A stretch of DNA of 64,000 nt from NCBI GenBank assembly GCA_002389905.1, contig DGRE01000057.1, forward strand, positions 1 through 64,000, given 5' to 3'. Below the pieces are notes generated by a model. It was not told the DNA's origin and made no database searches. It saw only the letters and a list, made by a program, of their open reading frames with translations. The DNA is from Hungatella sp. UBA4396. Lineage in GTDB: Bacteria > Bacillota > Clostridia > Lachnospirales > Lachnospiraceae. This document shows positions 17,009 through 26,458 of the stretch, in pieces (the stretch's first letter is position 1; every line of letters starts with the position of its first letter). Both the position numbers and the translations under genes were made by a program.

Positions 17009-18256
17009 TTACCGCCGAATACTTTCCCGGTACCCTTTGGGTGAGATTCCCTGAAGCCTTTTAAATGTTCTTGTATAGTAATTAGAATCTGCAAAACCAC
17101 AGCGGGAAGCGATTTCCTGGATGGACAGGCTGGTGGTATTTAACAGAATCAGAGACTGGCTGATACGGGTATTGTTGATGTAGTCGGTCAGAGTCATACC
17201 AGTTTCCTTTCTGAAGGAGGCAGAGAGATAACTGCTGGACAGGCTGCACAATTCAGCCAAAGAAGTAAGGGATAAATCTTCTGTGTAATGAAAATCAATA
17301 TAGTTCATGCAAGTCCGTACAAGAGAAGAGTAAGATTTTCTGGAAAAGTTTTTTACCAGCATACAGTATTTCCGGATCATTGTGCTGGATAGGGCATTCA
17401 GTTGACTGCAGGAGGAAGCGGATTCAATCTGAATGGCAAACTGCCTGGATAAATTGTCAATATGAAGGGGATGGACGGCACCGGACTGGACAGCTTTGCG
17501 TAACAGGGTGTTCAGCACGATGCTCATATTTTTTTGATTGCGCAGGGAATCAGGAGTCCGGGGCAGCAGCTTGAACTGCATGAACTGATTATGTGCCTTA
17601 ATGGCCTGCTCCAGCCTGCCGGCGGAAACAGCATTTATCATTTCAGCTTCACAGAAATAACGCTGCTCTATGGTTTCCAGTGCCACATCAGATTCTGATG
17701 TAAATTGATAGTCGGTATAAGAAGCCTGAAACAGCTCCAGATGATTGTCCGCAATAAAACGGTATTCCAATGGATCCTGATTGAGTTGGGATAAAAAATA
17801 TATGAGAATATTATTCCAATTGTCAAAGGGCGGTGCAATAGGAATGCGATTGAAAAACTCCATTACATCTGATTCCAGTTTCTGCGGAAGCTTAAGGCGC
17901 TCCATCAGGGTACGAAACTGGCCGGTGCTGATTGGCTGAAAGAGAACAGGACCGATAACCAGATACTGCTTTTGAATATTGGTACAGCCCTGATTACCAG
18001 CCTGAGAAACTGCTTTATCCGAAAAACAGTATATGGAATAGTGCAAATATAAATCGTCCTGAAATTGATAAAGGGTTCCGGGCGTGATGAGACGTTCAAT
18101 CTGCTGCGTCAGGGTGGCATAGGTGTAGTCTGGAAAAATCTTAGAACGAAAACCATAATCAATTACTGCGGATTTTTGTTGTCCTGTATGGAGAATCACC
18201 TGAATTCCATTAGCCCGAAACATTCCGCACATGACTTCCAGTAAATCTACTTGCAT
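17009..18256 (-). CDS. AraC-family transcriptional regulator of the glucuronide locus
   Basis: 415 residues. The start is set at ATG 18256 because AAGGAGAGG lies 7 nt upstream; an earlier in-frame ATG would lie before that site. The C-terminal 100 residues hold two HTH motifs (LTSLAELCSLSSSYLSASFRKETGMTLTDYI and IQEIASRCGFADSNYYTRTFKRLQGISPKGYR). The long N-terminal part (about 1-300) is not a simple AraC cupin and is probably the ligand-sensing region. It is divergent from the HAD-GH3-transporter-GUS operon across 188 bp that contain an AraC-type direct repeat, so it is the likely activator of that operon. Confidence 0.9.
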   Translation of the reverse strand: MQVDLLEVMCGMFRANGIQVILHTGQQKSAVIDYGFRSKIFPDYTYATLTQQIERLITPGTLYQFQDDLYLHYSIYCFSDKAVSQAGNQGCTNIQKQYLVIGPVLFQPISTGQFRTLMERLKLPQKLESDVMEFFNRIPIAPPFDNWNNILIYFLSQLNQDPLEYRFIADNHLELFQASYTDYQFTSESDVALETIEQRYFCEAEMINAVSAGRLEQAIKAHNQFMQFKLLPRTPDSLRNQKNMSIVLNTLLRKAVQSGAVHPLHIDNLSRQFAIQIESASSCSQLNALSSTMIRKYCMLVKNFSRKSYSSLVRTCMNYIDFHYTEDLSLTSLAELCSLSSSYLSASFRKETGMTLTDYINNTRISQSLILLNTTSLSIQEIASRCGFADSNYYTRTFKRLQGISPKGYRESIRR

Positions 18257-18362
18257 ATCAAAACCTCTCCTTCTTAAATCCAATCACAAAAGGTTATCAA
18301 AAGCATTTCGCACAATTTTTTCAAATAATAGCACAAAATTGTTGTGAAATCAATCTAAACAC

Positions 18363-18419
18363 AAAATTATCCTGAAACATATAAAAATTATCCTATGGGA
18401 TTCCATGTTTTTTTATTAT
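18363..18419 (+). promoter_or_regulatory. Promoter and AraC-type operator of the glucuronide operon
   Basis: Two direct copies of AAAATTATCCT lie at 18363-18373 and 18384-18394, a 21-bp period (two helical turns) as in AraC-family binding sites. The second copy overlaps the position of the -35 (about 18391-18396). A -10 TATTAT follows at 18414-18419 with 17-bp spacing. The -35 itself is poor, as expected for activation. Confidence 0.6.
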
Positions 18420-18444
18420 GATGAGGGTACATAGGAGGAAAACA

Positions 18445-19284
18445 ATGAGTGTATTGGAGCAATTTCAAAAAAGGAAGGACTTCCTGATTTGCATTGATTC
18501 TGACGGTTGTGCCATTGATTCCATGAATATCAAGCATGTGCAGTGCTTCGGCCCCTGCATGGTCAGGGAATGGGAGCTGGAAGGATGGGAAGAGGCCATA
18601 CTGGAGCGATGGAACAAAATCAATCTTTACAGCAAGACCCGGGGAATCAACCGTTTTCTGGCTTTGGCGGAGACCTTGAAAGAAGCAGACCAAAATTTCA
18701 TCAGGATTCAGGGAATCCGGGAATTTTCCGAATGGTGCGGACAGACAGATGAGTTGTCAAATCAAAGCGTTGAGAAAAAGTACCAGGACTGTGGACAACA
18801 AGTTTTCCAAAAGGCATTGCACTGGTCGAAAGCTGTCAATAAAGCCATTGCCGGACTGAATGAGGAGCAGATTTGCCCTTTTGACGGGGCGCCGGAAGGA
18901 ATCAGGAAGGCATATCAGAATGCAGATGTGGCAATTGTATCCTCTGCCAATGAAGAAGCTGTTAAAAGAGAATGGAACCGTTATGGTCTGATGGATTCCG
19001 TGGATATTTGCCTGACACAAAGCGAAGGAAGCAAAGCTTATTGTATTGGAAAGATGATGGAAAAGGGATATGCCAGAGACCGTGTGCTGATGATCGGAGA
19101 TGCGCCGGGAGACCGGCTGGCGGCTGAAGAAAACGGGGTCTTGTATTATCCGATTCTGGTTCGCCGCGAGGCAGAATCCTGGCATCGGTTTATTGGAGAA
19201 GCCTTGCCTTATTTTCTGAAAGGGATATATCAAGGGAGATATGAGGAGGAGCGGAAACAAGAGTTTGAAGAAAACCTCTCCTGA
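18445..19284 (+). CDS. HAD-superfamily hydrolase of the glucuronide operon
   Basis: 279 residues from ATG 18445, which has TAGGAGG 6 nt upstream; an earlier in-frame ATG at 18418 overlaps the predicted -10 box. HAD motif I is IDSDGCAIDSM, motif II VSSANE, motif III Lys in GSKAYCIGKM and motif IV MIGDAPGD. It is probably a phosphatase or phosphoglycolate-type hydrolase with a helical cap; the substrate is unknown. First gene of the operon, which suggests a role in handling a phosphorylated sugar made during glycoside breakdown, but this is inference. Confidence 0.82.
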   Translation: MSVLEQFQKRKDFLICIDSDGCAIDSMNIKHVQCFGPCMVREWELEGWEEAILERWNKINLYSKTRGINRFLALAETLKEADQNFIRIQGIREFSEWCGQTDELSNQSVEKKYQDCGQQVFQKALHWSKAVNKAIAGLNEEQICPFDGAPEGIRKAYQNADVAIVSSANEEAVKREWNRYGLMDSVDICLTQSEGSKAYCIGKMMEKGYARDRVLMIGDAPGDRLAAEENGVLYYPILVRREAESWHRFIGEALPYFLKGIYQGRYEEERKQEFEENLS

Positions 19285-19332
19285 GGAGAGCTTCTTCTAT
19301 GGTAAGAGAAACCGGGAAAAGGAGTGTGCACC

Positions 19333-21033
19333 ATGGTAGATTTAAAAGCAAAACCGTATTATTTGTCAGAAGAACAGATTCAGTGGGTGGAGAAAACTAT
19401 CCTCACCATGACCATTGAAGAAAAAATAGGCCAGTTGTTTGTCAATATGGTGACAGACCGGTCTCCAGAAGCCTTAAGAGAAGTTATTAATACCTACCGT
19501 CCGGGAGCCATTCGTTATCAGAATGCACTGGCAGAGGTCCTTTATGAGCAGAACCGTGTTCTGCAGGAAGAGGCAAAGATTCCGCTGCTTATTGCCTCCA
19601 ATTGTGAGATGGGAGGAAACGGAGGAATCGAAGGCGGTACCCCTATGGCAAATGGTGCGGCAGTTGCGGCTATTGACCGGGAAGAGGCTGCGTATGAAGT
19701 GGCAAGAGTCAGTGCAGCGGAAGGCAGTGCCGTTGGCTGCAATTGGAATTTTGCTCCGATTGTTGATTTGACCTGTAACTGGAGAAATACCATTGTTCAA
19801 CTGCGGGCCTTTAACGATAACCCGGATGATGTAATTCGATATGCAAAAGGGTTTTTTAAAGGAATCAGAACCCAGAATATGGCCACCTGTATGAAGCATT
19901 TTCCAGGAGATGGAACCGAGGAAAATGACCAGCATCTGATTATGGGTGTCAATGAAATGTCCTGCGAGGAATGGGATGCAGCTTTTGGAAAGGTATATAA
20001 GGAATTGATTGATGAAGGGGTCATGACCATTATGGCCGGCCATATTGCACTTCCTCAATATTCCCGAAGGATGTGTCCGGGGATTAAGGATACAGAAATC
20101 CGTCCGGCTACTCTGGCTCCAGAGCTGATTACCGGTTTGCTGAAAGGCCGGCTTGGGTTCAATGGCATGGTGGTTACCGATGCCTCCCATATGATTGGAA
20201 TGTTCGGTGCAACGGTGCCCAGAAAGGAACAGGTGCCGGGAGCAATTGCCGCAGGCTGTGACATGTTCCTGTTTTTCAATGACCGGGAAGAAGATTTCGG
20301 CTACATGATGGAAGGTTATAAAAATGGAACCATTACGGAAGAACGTTTAAATGATGCCCTGCACAGAATTCTTGGAGTAAAGGCTGCATTAAACCTGCAT
20401 ACGCTGCAGGCCGAAAAAAAGCTTGTGCCGCCGAAAGAAAATCTGAAAATCATAGGATGCAGGGAACATAAGGAAGCAGCGGCAAAGCTGGCTGATCAGT
20501 ATGTAACTCTGGTAAAGGACAGAGAGCAGTATCTTCCTATGACACCGCAGCGTTATCCCCGTCTGAAGCTGGTATTTATGGGCGGAGAAGGGCGTGTGGT
20601 AGCCGGGCAGCTTTTAAAGGGAAATGACGAGGAAGTGAAAACCGAAATCCTGCGCCAGCTGAAGGAAGCCGGTTTTGAGGCAGACGCAGAAGATATGCCC
20701 CAAAAGGGAAAGATGGAGGAATTTAAAAAGCGGTATGATGCGGTCCTGCTGGTATTGAGCGTAGACGGATTTGCCCAGTATAATACCATGAGAGTGAAAT
20801 GGGATCTGCCGGTAAAACAGCCCTGGTACATGAGTGAAGTCCCAACCATTGTGCTGTCGGTGACATTTCCCAATATGCTGATTGATGTGCCTATGGCGCG
20901 CTGTTATATTAATTCTTATATGAATCATCCGGAAGCGGTCCGCGGAGCGTTGGAGAAAATGATGGGCAGGTCGGAATTTAAAGGAAGATACAATGACAAT
21001 GTATTTTGTGAACGCTGGGAGACCAGGTTCTAG
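19333..21033 (+). CDS. Glycoside hydrolase family 3 (NagZ-like N-terminal domain)
   Basis: 566 residues from ATG 19333, with AAAAGGAG 8 nt upstream; a GTG nine bases earlier overlaps that site. The TIM barrel (about 15-360) carries KHFPGDG at 188-194, followed by Asp199-Gln-His201, the Asp-His general acid/base dyad typical of NagZ-type beta-N-acetylhexosaminidases, and the nucleophile Asp283 in MVVTDASHM. A second alpha/beta domain follows (about 385-566). No signal peptide, so it acts on imported glycosides. Linked to a GPH transporter and beta-glucuronidase. Exact specificity (GlcNAc, GlcA or other) is open. Confidence 0.9.
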   Translation: MVDLKAKPYYLSEEQIQWVEKTILTMTIEEKIGQLFVNMVTDRSPEALREVINTYRPGAIRYQNALAEVLYEQNRVLQEEAKIPLLIASNCEMGGNGGIEGGTPMANGAAVAAIDREEAAYEVARVSAAEGSAVGCNWNFAPIVDLTCNWRNTIVQLRAFNDNPDDVIRYAKGFFKGIRTQNMATCMKHFPGDGTEENDQHLIMGVNEMSCEEWDAAFGKVYKELIDEGVMTIMAGHIALPQYSRRMCPGIKDTEIRPATLAPELITGLLKGRLGFNGMVVTDASHMIGMFGATVPRKEQVPGAIAAGCDMFLFFNDREEDFGYMMEGYKNGTITEERLNDALHRILGVKAALNLHTLQAEKKLVPPKENLKIIGCREHKEAAAKLADQYVTLVKDREQYLPMTPQRYPRLKLVFMGGEGRVVAGQLLKGNDEEVKTEILRQLKEAGFEADAEDMPQKGKMEEFKKRYDAVLLVLSVDGFAQYNTMRVKWDLPVKQPWYMSEVPTIVLSVTFPNMLIDVPMARCYINSYMNHPEAVRGALEKMMGRSEFKGRYNDNVFCERWETRF

Positions 21034-21058
21034 GAAGAAGAGAACGAGGAGATAGAAG

Positions 21059-22531
21059 ATGGATCAGATGACAAATAATAAGGGAATTCATCGTGCAAAG
21101 ATATGGCAGATCGGAGGATTTGCCTTAAATAACACAGCAACCAATATGTGGCTGTTTTTTATGAATTTTATTGCATATTATATGACCGGTTTTGTGGGAG
21201 TTGGGGTGGTGGTTGCCTCCACATTTATAACAGCAATGAGAATCTGGGATGGGGTTACGGATCCATTCATTGGATTTCTGGTGGACCGGACTGACGGAAG
21301 GTTCGGAAAAAACCGTCCCTTTATGCTGATTGGAAATCTTATTTTGGCAGCAGCAAGCTTTATTATGCTTCACGTGACCCACAAACTTCCAACCGCAGGC
21401 CGTTTCCTGTTCTTTATGATTTTTTATATGATTTATATTATTGGCTATACGTTCCAGTGTGTTGTGACCAAGTCGGCACAGTCCTGTCTGACCAATGATC
21501 CCAGGCAGCGTCCCCTGTTTATGGTTTTTGACGGTACATATAATGCAATTTTGTTTGCTGCAATGCCCATTTTATTTTCTGGAGTACTGGTGCCAAAGTA
21601 CGGTGGATTTACGGCAGAATTTTTCCATGAGACGTGGCTGATTGTAGCACCGATTTCCTTTCTGTTTACCTGTATTTCCATTTTCTGTATTGCACCCAAG
21701 GACAGAAAGGAATATTTTGGTACAGGAGAACCGGTAAAAATCAAATTCCGTGATTACTGGGATGTGTTGAAGCATAACCGGGCCATCCAGATGCTGGTGG
21801 TGTCGGCAAGTACGGATAAGCTGGCTCTTATTACTCAGAGCAATGCTACGGTAGGGGTTTTGATTTACGCCATTATCTGTGGGAATTATGCGCTAAACGG
21901 TATTGTTGCAGGATACGCAACGATTCCAACATTTCTGTTTTTGCTGTTTGGTGCGGGATATATTGCCACAAGACTGGGACAGAGGAAAGCCATGCTGTTT
22001 GGCACCATCGGCGGTCTGGTAAGCTGTATTCTTTCCGTGATGCTGTTTTATATGGGAGACCCCGCTGCTCTGAGTTTTCCGGGAATGGAAGGCTTTCAGG
22101 GGTGGACATTTTTTACAGCAGCCTTTATGGTATTGTGGTTTTGTATGAAGGGATTTACCGGGATTTCAGGAAATATTGTAATCCCCATGACGGCGGACTG
22201 TGCCGATTATGAAGTGTATCGCAGCGGACGTTACGTTCCGGGTCTGATGGGAACGTTGTTTAGCAGTGTAGATAAAATGATTTCTTCCCTGGCAGCTACA
22301 ATTGTAGGATTGATGTGTGCGGCCATTGGGTTTACAGAACAGCTTCCGGAAATCAATACTCCTTTTAGCCCGGAGCTTAAATTTGTCGGCATTTTCTGTA
22401 TGTATGGACTGCTTATTATTGGTCTGATCTGTAATCTGGTGGCTATGAAGTTTTACCCGCTGACAAAAGAAAAAATGGAAGAAATCCGAATAGAGATTGC
22501 AAGAATCAAGGAAGAATCTGCAATAGAATAA
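21059..22531 (+). CDS. GPH-family (glycoside-pentoside-hexuronide) sugar:cation symporter
   Basis: 490 residues, about twelve membrane segments. The N-terminal motif DGVTDPFIGFLVDRTDGRFGKNRPFMLIG is diagnostic for the GPH/MelB group within the MFS. GAGGAGATAGAAG precedes ATG 21059. Family members import glucuronides, melibiose, xylosides and similar with Na+ or H+. Placed between GH3 and beta-glucuronidase, it is the likely importer of intact glucuronides or related glycosides. Confidence 0.92.
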   Translation: MDQMTNNKGIHRAKIWQIGGFALNNTATNMWLFFMNFIAYYMTGFVGVGVVVASTFITAMRIWDGVTDPFIGFLVDRTDGRFGKNRPFMLIGNLILAAASFIMLHVTHKLPTAGRFLFFMIFYMIYIIGYTFQCVVTKSAQSCLTNDPRQRPLFMVFDGTYNAILFAAMPILFSGVLVPKYGGFTAEFFHETWLIVAPISFLFTCISIFCIAPKDRKEYFGTGEPVKIKFRDYWDVLKHNRAIQMLVVSASTDKLALITQSNATVGVLIYAIICGNYALNGIVAGYATIPTFLFLLFGAGYIATRLGQRKAMLFGTIGGLVSCILSVMLFYMGDPAALSFPGMEGFQGWTFFTAAFMVLWFCMKGFTGISGNIVIPMTADCADYEVYRSGRYVPGLMGTLFSSVDKMISSLAATIVGLMCAAIGFTEQLPEINTPFSPELKFVGIFCMYGLLIIGLICNLVAMKFYPLTKEKMEEIRIEIARIKEESAIE

Positions 22532-22555
22532 TAGAAACCGTGATGAGGAGTGACT

Positions 22556-22912
22556 ATGAAGAAACATGATTTTGTAGATCCCAAAGAGATGATAGCACTG
22601 GAGGAAGAGCTGGCAGCTCTGAAACAGGATTATGGAATTACAGAGAAAGAACGTTGGTGGATCAAAATAGGAAACTGGATCGCAGAACGCTCTGAAAGAG
22701 TACAAAGGAGAGTGGACAGAAAGACATATATCCGTCTGGGGCTCACCTGTGGGTGGATCTGCGGAGCCCATTGCTTCTATGCGGGACAGGCAGGAAGAGG
22801 ACTGCTTTACCTGCTGTTTTGCTGGACCGGAATTCCCTTTGCTATGACCATAATCGATCTTATGATTGTCATTCCCATGGAATCCGGTGAAGCGGGAACA
22901 ATTACTTTATAG
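22556..22912 (+). CDS. TM2-domain small membrane protein
   Basis: 118 residues from ATG 22556 (GAGGAG upstream; a GTG at 22550 is less likely). A charged, helical N-terminal half (about 1-58) precedes two membrane segments (about 60-78 and 84-106) with CGAHCFYAGQAGRGLLYLLFCW, the glycine-rich TM2 motif. TM2 proteins are of unknown function. It overlaps no neighbour but sits 24 bp after the transporter and 19 bp before the beta-glucuronidase, so it is part of the operon and may associate with the transporter. Confidence 0.75.
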   Translation: MKKHDFVDPKEMIALEEELAALKQDYGITEKERWWIKIGNWIAERSERVQRRVDRKTYIRLGLTCGWICGAHCFYAGQAGRGLLYLLFCWTGIPFAMTIIDLMIVIPMESGEAGTITL

Positions 22913-22931
22913 TGTGGAAGGAGATAGGAAG

Positions 22932-24791
22932 ATGTTATATCCGATTTTAACGGAATCAAGAGCTTTAATTGACTTAAGTGGTATTTGGAATTTTAAACTG
23001 GATCATGGCCAGGGGTTTGAGGAAAACTGGCCGGCAGCAGCATTGGAGAATCCAATGACAATGGCGGTACCGTCCTCCTATAATGACTTAAAAGATGGAA
23101 CGGAATTCCGGGATCATTATGGATGGGTTTTTTACCAGCGGACAATTTTAATTCCCCGTTTTTTGAGGAAAGAACGTATTATGCTTCGGATGGCAGCAGT
23201 TACCCACAAGGCCAGGGTATATTTAAATGGAGTTTTAATCTGTGAGCATAAGGGTGGTTTTCTGCCATTTGAAGTACAGTTAAATAACTGGCTCAGGGAA
23301 GGTGAGAATTTACTGACCATAGCAGCAGATAATACCATTGACCATTCCACTTTACCGGTTGGAAACGAAACGGGCACAGGGATACTGAACGGCGGATTGA
23401 TGCCGTCAAGGGCAAGTAAGAAGAGAAATTACCCCAATTTTGATTTTTTTAACTATTGTGGTATTACACGTCCTGTAAAAATTTATACCACACCGGAAAA
23501 CTACATAGCCGACCTGACTCTGGTTCCGGAAGCAGAGGGGACCATGGGCCGTATCCGGTACCGGGTAGAAACTGTGGGAGAGGGACAGGTGCAAATTGCT
23601 GTTTTTACAAAAGATGGAGAAAAGGTTGCAGAGGCAGCAGGAGCAGACGGCTGTCTGGAAATTCCGGATGTAGTTTTGTGGGAGCCATTAAAGCCTTATC
23701 TGTATGATGTGAAAGTGACTTTTGGAACTGATTGTTATACACTTCCCTATGGAGTCCGTACGGTAAAGGTGGAAGGCGGAACGTTTTTCATTAATGGAAA
23801 AGCCTTTTATTTTAAAGGATATGGGAAACACGAGGATACTTACCCAGCCGGCCGTGGTCTGAATATGCCAATGAATGTGAAAGATATCAGTCTGATGAAA
23901 TGGCAGGGAGCCAACAGCTTCCGGACCAGCCATTATCCCTACAGTGAAGAGATGATGCGTTTGTGTGATGAAGAGGGAATCGTGGTAATTGACGAAACTC
24001 CGGCAGTGGGGGTACATTTGAATTTTGGAGGCGGTGCGAATTTCAAAGATGGCAGGAAGGTAGAGACCTTTGATCCTGTTGAACAAGGGGGAATCAACAC
24101 CCTGGAACATCATAAGGATGTGGTGAAGGACATGATAGAACGGGACAAAAATCATGCCTGCGTGGTGATGTGGAGCATTGCCAATGAGTCAGATTCCGGC
24201 GGACCGGGTGCATATGAATATTTTAAGCCATTGTATGACATTGCACGAAACGCAGACCCCCAGCATCGCCCCTGTACCATTGTCAGTGTTCAGATGGAGA
24301 ATTACAAACAGGATTGCACCATTCCGCTCAGTGATGTATATTGCCTGAACCGGTATTACGGTTGGTATTCCTGCGGCGGAGATTTGGACGCAGCGGAAGA
24401 AATGCTGCGGGAAGAAATGTCCTTCTGGAATTCTTTGGGAAAGCCTTTTCTACTTACCGAGTACGGAGCCGATACTGTAAGCGGGCTTCGTGATACGGTT
24501 CCGGTCATGTTTACAGAAGAATATCAGGTGGATTATTATAAGGTCAATCATAAGGTCGTGGATGAGCTGGAAAATTTTGTAGGTGAGCAGGTGTGGAATT
24601 TTGCTGACTTTGCCACCAGCCAGGGGATTATGCGGGTACAGGGCAACAAGAAAGGGATTTTTACGAGAGACAGAAAACCCAAGCTGGCGGCTCATTATCT
24701 GAAAGAACGCTGGACCGGGATTCCGGATTTTGGATATAAAAAACAGACACAGCCAGAGGCATGGATTGAAGGCCAAAAAGATGATGAATAA
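22932..24791 (+). CDS. uidA: Beta-glucuronidase, GH2
   Basis: 619 residues from ATG 22932 (AAGGAG upstream). Domains: sugar-binding jelly roll (about 10-185), Ig-like (186-275), TIM barrel (276-600). Catalytic acid/base Glu419 (WSIANES) and nucleophile Glu510 (LLTEYG). The N-x-K pair Asn572/Lys574 that reads the substrate carboxylate marks a true glucuronidase rather than a galactosidase. The segment 361-383 after DETPAVG is as long as the active-site 'Loop 1' of the E. coli enzyme, a feature of gut enzymes able to open small drug glucuronides. No signal peptide: cytoplasmic. Last gene of the operon; a terminator follows. Confidence 0.93.
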   Translation: MLYPILTESRALIDLSGIWNFKLDHGQGFEENWPAAALENPMTMAVPSSYNDLKDGTEFRDHYGWVFYQRTILIPRFLRKERIMLRMAAVTHKARVYLNGVLICEHKGGFLPFEVQLNNWLREGENLLTIAADNTIDHSTLPVGNETGTGILNGGLMPSRASKKRNYPNFDFFNYCGITRPVKIYTTPENYIADLTLVPEAEGTMGRIRYRVETVGEGQVQIAVFTKDGEKVAEAAGADGCLEIPDVVLWEPLKPYLYDVKVTFGTDCYTLPYGVRTVKVEGGTFFINGKAFYFKGYGKHEDTYPAGRGLNMPMNVKDISLMKWQGANSFRTSHYPYSEEMMRLCDEEGIVVIDETPAVGVHLNFGGGANFKDGRKVETFDPVEQGGINTLEHHKDVVKDMIERDKNHACVVMWSIANESDSGGPGAYEYFKPLYDIARNADPQHRPCTIVSVQMENYKQDCTIPLSDVYCLNRYYGWYSCGGDLDAAEEMLREEMSFWNSLGKPFLLTEYGADTVSGLRDTVPVMFTEEYQVDYYKVNHKVVDELENFVGEQVWNFADFATSQGIMRVQGNKKGIFTRDRKPKLAAHYLKERWTGIPDFGYKKQTQPEAWIEGQKDDE

Positions 24792-24803
24792 GAGTTAAAA
24801 ATA

Positions 24804-24823
24804 GGGGATGCCGCGGCATCCCC
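24804..24823. terminator. Hairpin between convergent GUS and FAD-oxidoreductase genes
   Basis: GGGGATGCC GC GGCATCCCC, a 9-bp perfect stem; no strong T-run follows on the plus strand, AATAAG/TTAAA flanks. Confidence 0.6.
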
Positions 24824-24835
24824 TTAAACTTATTA

Positions 24836-26245
24836 TCAGTTCATTTTTGCAAGAATACTTCTGGCTACGCTCAGTCCGTTTGCAGATGCCTGCTGAAGAC
24901 CTCTGGTTACAGAAGCACCGTCACCGATGGCCCGTAAGCCTTTTACGCTGGTTTCAAAGTCCTGATTAACCACAACCTTATTGGAGTAGAATTTCACTTC
25001 CACACCATATAACAGAGTCTCATCGCTGGCAATGCCGGGAGTTACTTTGTCAAGGGCAAGGAGCATTTCCTTGATGGCAACCATGATGCGGTGAGGGAAT
25101 ACCAGGGATAAATCTCCAGGAACCGCATCCTTTAAGGTGGGGATTATGTTGTTACGGCACAATCTCTCTTCCGTGGTACGTCTGCCTCTCTGGAAATCAC
25201 CGAAGGTCTGAACCAGAATCCTTCCGTCACAGAGCATGTTGCTCAGCTGGGCGATGTGCTTGCCGTACTCAATGGGAGTCTTAAAGGGCTTTGTAAAGTT
25301 TTTTGATACCAGGATAGCGAAGTTGGTGTTGTTGGTCTTATACTCCTGAGACTTATAAGCATGGCCGTTGACAACTGCCAGTCCGTTTTCATAATATTCC
25401 GTGGCAACCTCTCCGGAGGGATTGGTACAGAAGGTGCGGACCTTATCGTCAAAGGTTGGTGTGTAATAAACCAGCTTTGCTTCATAAAGGTTCTTATTTA
25501 AGAATTCCATGACCTCATCACGGACTTCCACACGGACGCCGATGTCCACGGTTCCCACCAGGGTTTCAATGCCGTGGTTGTCGCAGATATGGCTGAACCA
25601 GTCAGAGCCTTCCCGTCCGATGGCGGAAACGATTTCCGGTGCATAGAGGGTTTCATCCTTATCGGTAATGACTGCCTTTGCCACATTGTCCTCGATGATG
25701 ATGTCCTTTACCATGGTGTTAAACGCCATTTCAACGCCCTGTTCCAGCAAATGTTCCTGGAGGCGGGTATAAATCTTATAGCCTTCCTCTGTTCCCAAGT
25801 GGCGGATGGGACATTCGATCAGTTTTAAGTTGGCATTAATGGCCTTGCGTCTGATCTCCTGGATTTCCTTCTGCTTGTCCACGCCGTAAACATTGGTGTC
25901 GGCTCCGAATTTCAAGTAAATATTGTCAGATTCCTTTAACAGCTCTGAAGTTTTATCGTATCCCAGGATTTCAGGAAGATTCCCGCCTACGTCAGGGGAT
26001 AAGGACAGCTTTCCGTCAGAAAATGCTCCGGCTCCTGCAAAACCGGTGGTGATGGAGCAGGGCTTGCAGCCTACGCACATCTTGGTTATTCTCTTGGGAC
26101 AGGCCCGTTTTTCAATGGGACGGCCCTTTTCTATCATTAAAATTTTAAGGTCTGGTCTTTTTTCAATCAGTTCATAAGCACAAAAGATACCGGATGGGCC
26201 TGCACCGATGATGATTACGTCGTAATTCTTGGAAACATTCTTCAT
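24836..26245 (-). CDS. FAD-dependent oxidoreductase (YdcC/'uncharacterized FAD-dehydrogenase' type)
   Basis: 469 residues. ATG 26245 is preferred over 26251 because AAGGAG lies 8 nt from it. N-terminal FAD-binding fold YDVIIIGAGPSGIFCAYEL with the following acidic residue in LMIEKG; a Cys-rich segment CPKRITKMCVGCKPCSITTGFAGAGAFSDGKLS; and the C-terminal FAD motif GLRAIGDGASVTRGLQQASANGL. This family is widespread in Clostridia and annotated only as FAD-dependent dehydrogenase; its substrate is unknown. The CxxCxxC segment could bind a metal or take part in redox chemistry (inference). Confidence 0.85.
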   Translation of the reverse strand: MKNVSKNYDVIIIGAGPSGIFCAYELIEKRPDLKILMIEKGRPIEKRACPKRITKMCVGCKPCSITTGFAGAGAFSDGKLSLSPDVGGNLPEILGYDKTSELLKESDNIYLKFGADTNVYGVDKQKEIQEIRRKAINANLKLIECPIRHLGTEEGYKIYTRLQEHLLEQGVEMAFNTMVKDIIIEDNVAKAVITDKDETLYAPEIVSAIGREGSDWFSHICDNHGIETLVGTVDIGVRVEVRDEVMEFLNKNLYEAKLVYYTPTFDDKVRTFCTNPSGEVATEYYENGLAVVNGHAYKSQEYKTNNTNFAILVSKNFTKPFKTPIEYGKHIAQLSNMLCDGRILVQTFGDFQRGRRTTEERLCRNNIIPTLKDAVPGDLSLVFPHRIMVAIKEMLLALDKVTPGIASDETLLYGVEVKFYSNKVVVNQDFETSVKGLRAIGDGASVTRGLQQASANGLSVARSILAKMN

Positions 26246-26419
26246 GAACATTACTCCTTTTCTATCAAATCCTGAGACAACTGTTACATGGAAATTTAAT
26301 CTGCCTGCTTTTTCTATGCTGAATCAGGCACAGCGGCTCTATTTTACCATAGAGGGATGAGGATGACAAGAAAAATCATATTAAGAAATGATAAAATTAA
26401 ATAAGAAAGTCCTTTTGCC

Positions 26420-26448
26420 TTTACATCTGAAAATGTTGCTGTTAAAAT
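26420..26448 (+). promoter_or_regulatory. Promoter of pth-mfd
   Basis: TTTACA (26420-26425), 17-bp spacer, TAAAAT (26443-26448). It predicts a leader of about 105 nt before pth that contains the hairpin at 26459-26490. The rest of the 26252-26559 gap shows no gene. Confidence 0.6.
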
Positions 26449-26458
26449 GAAGAGACGG

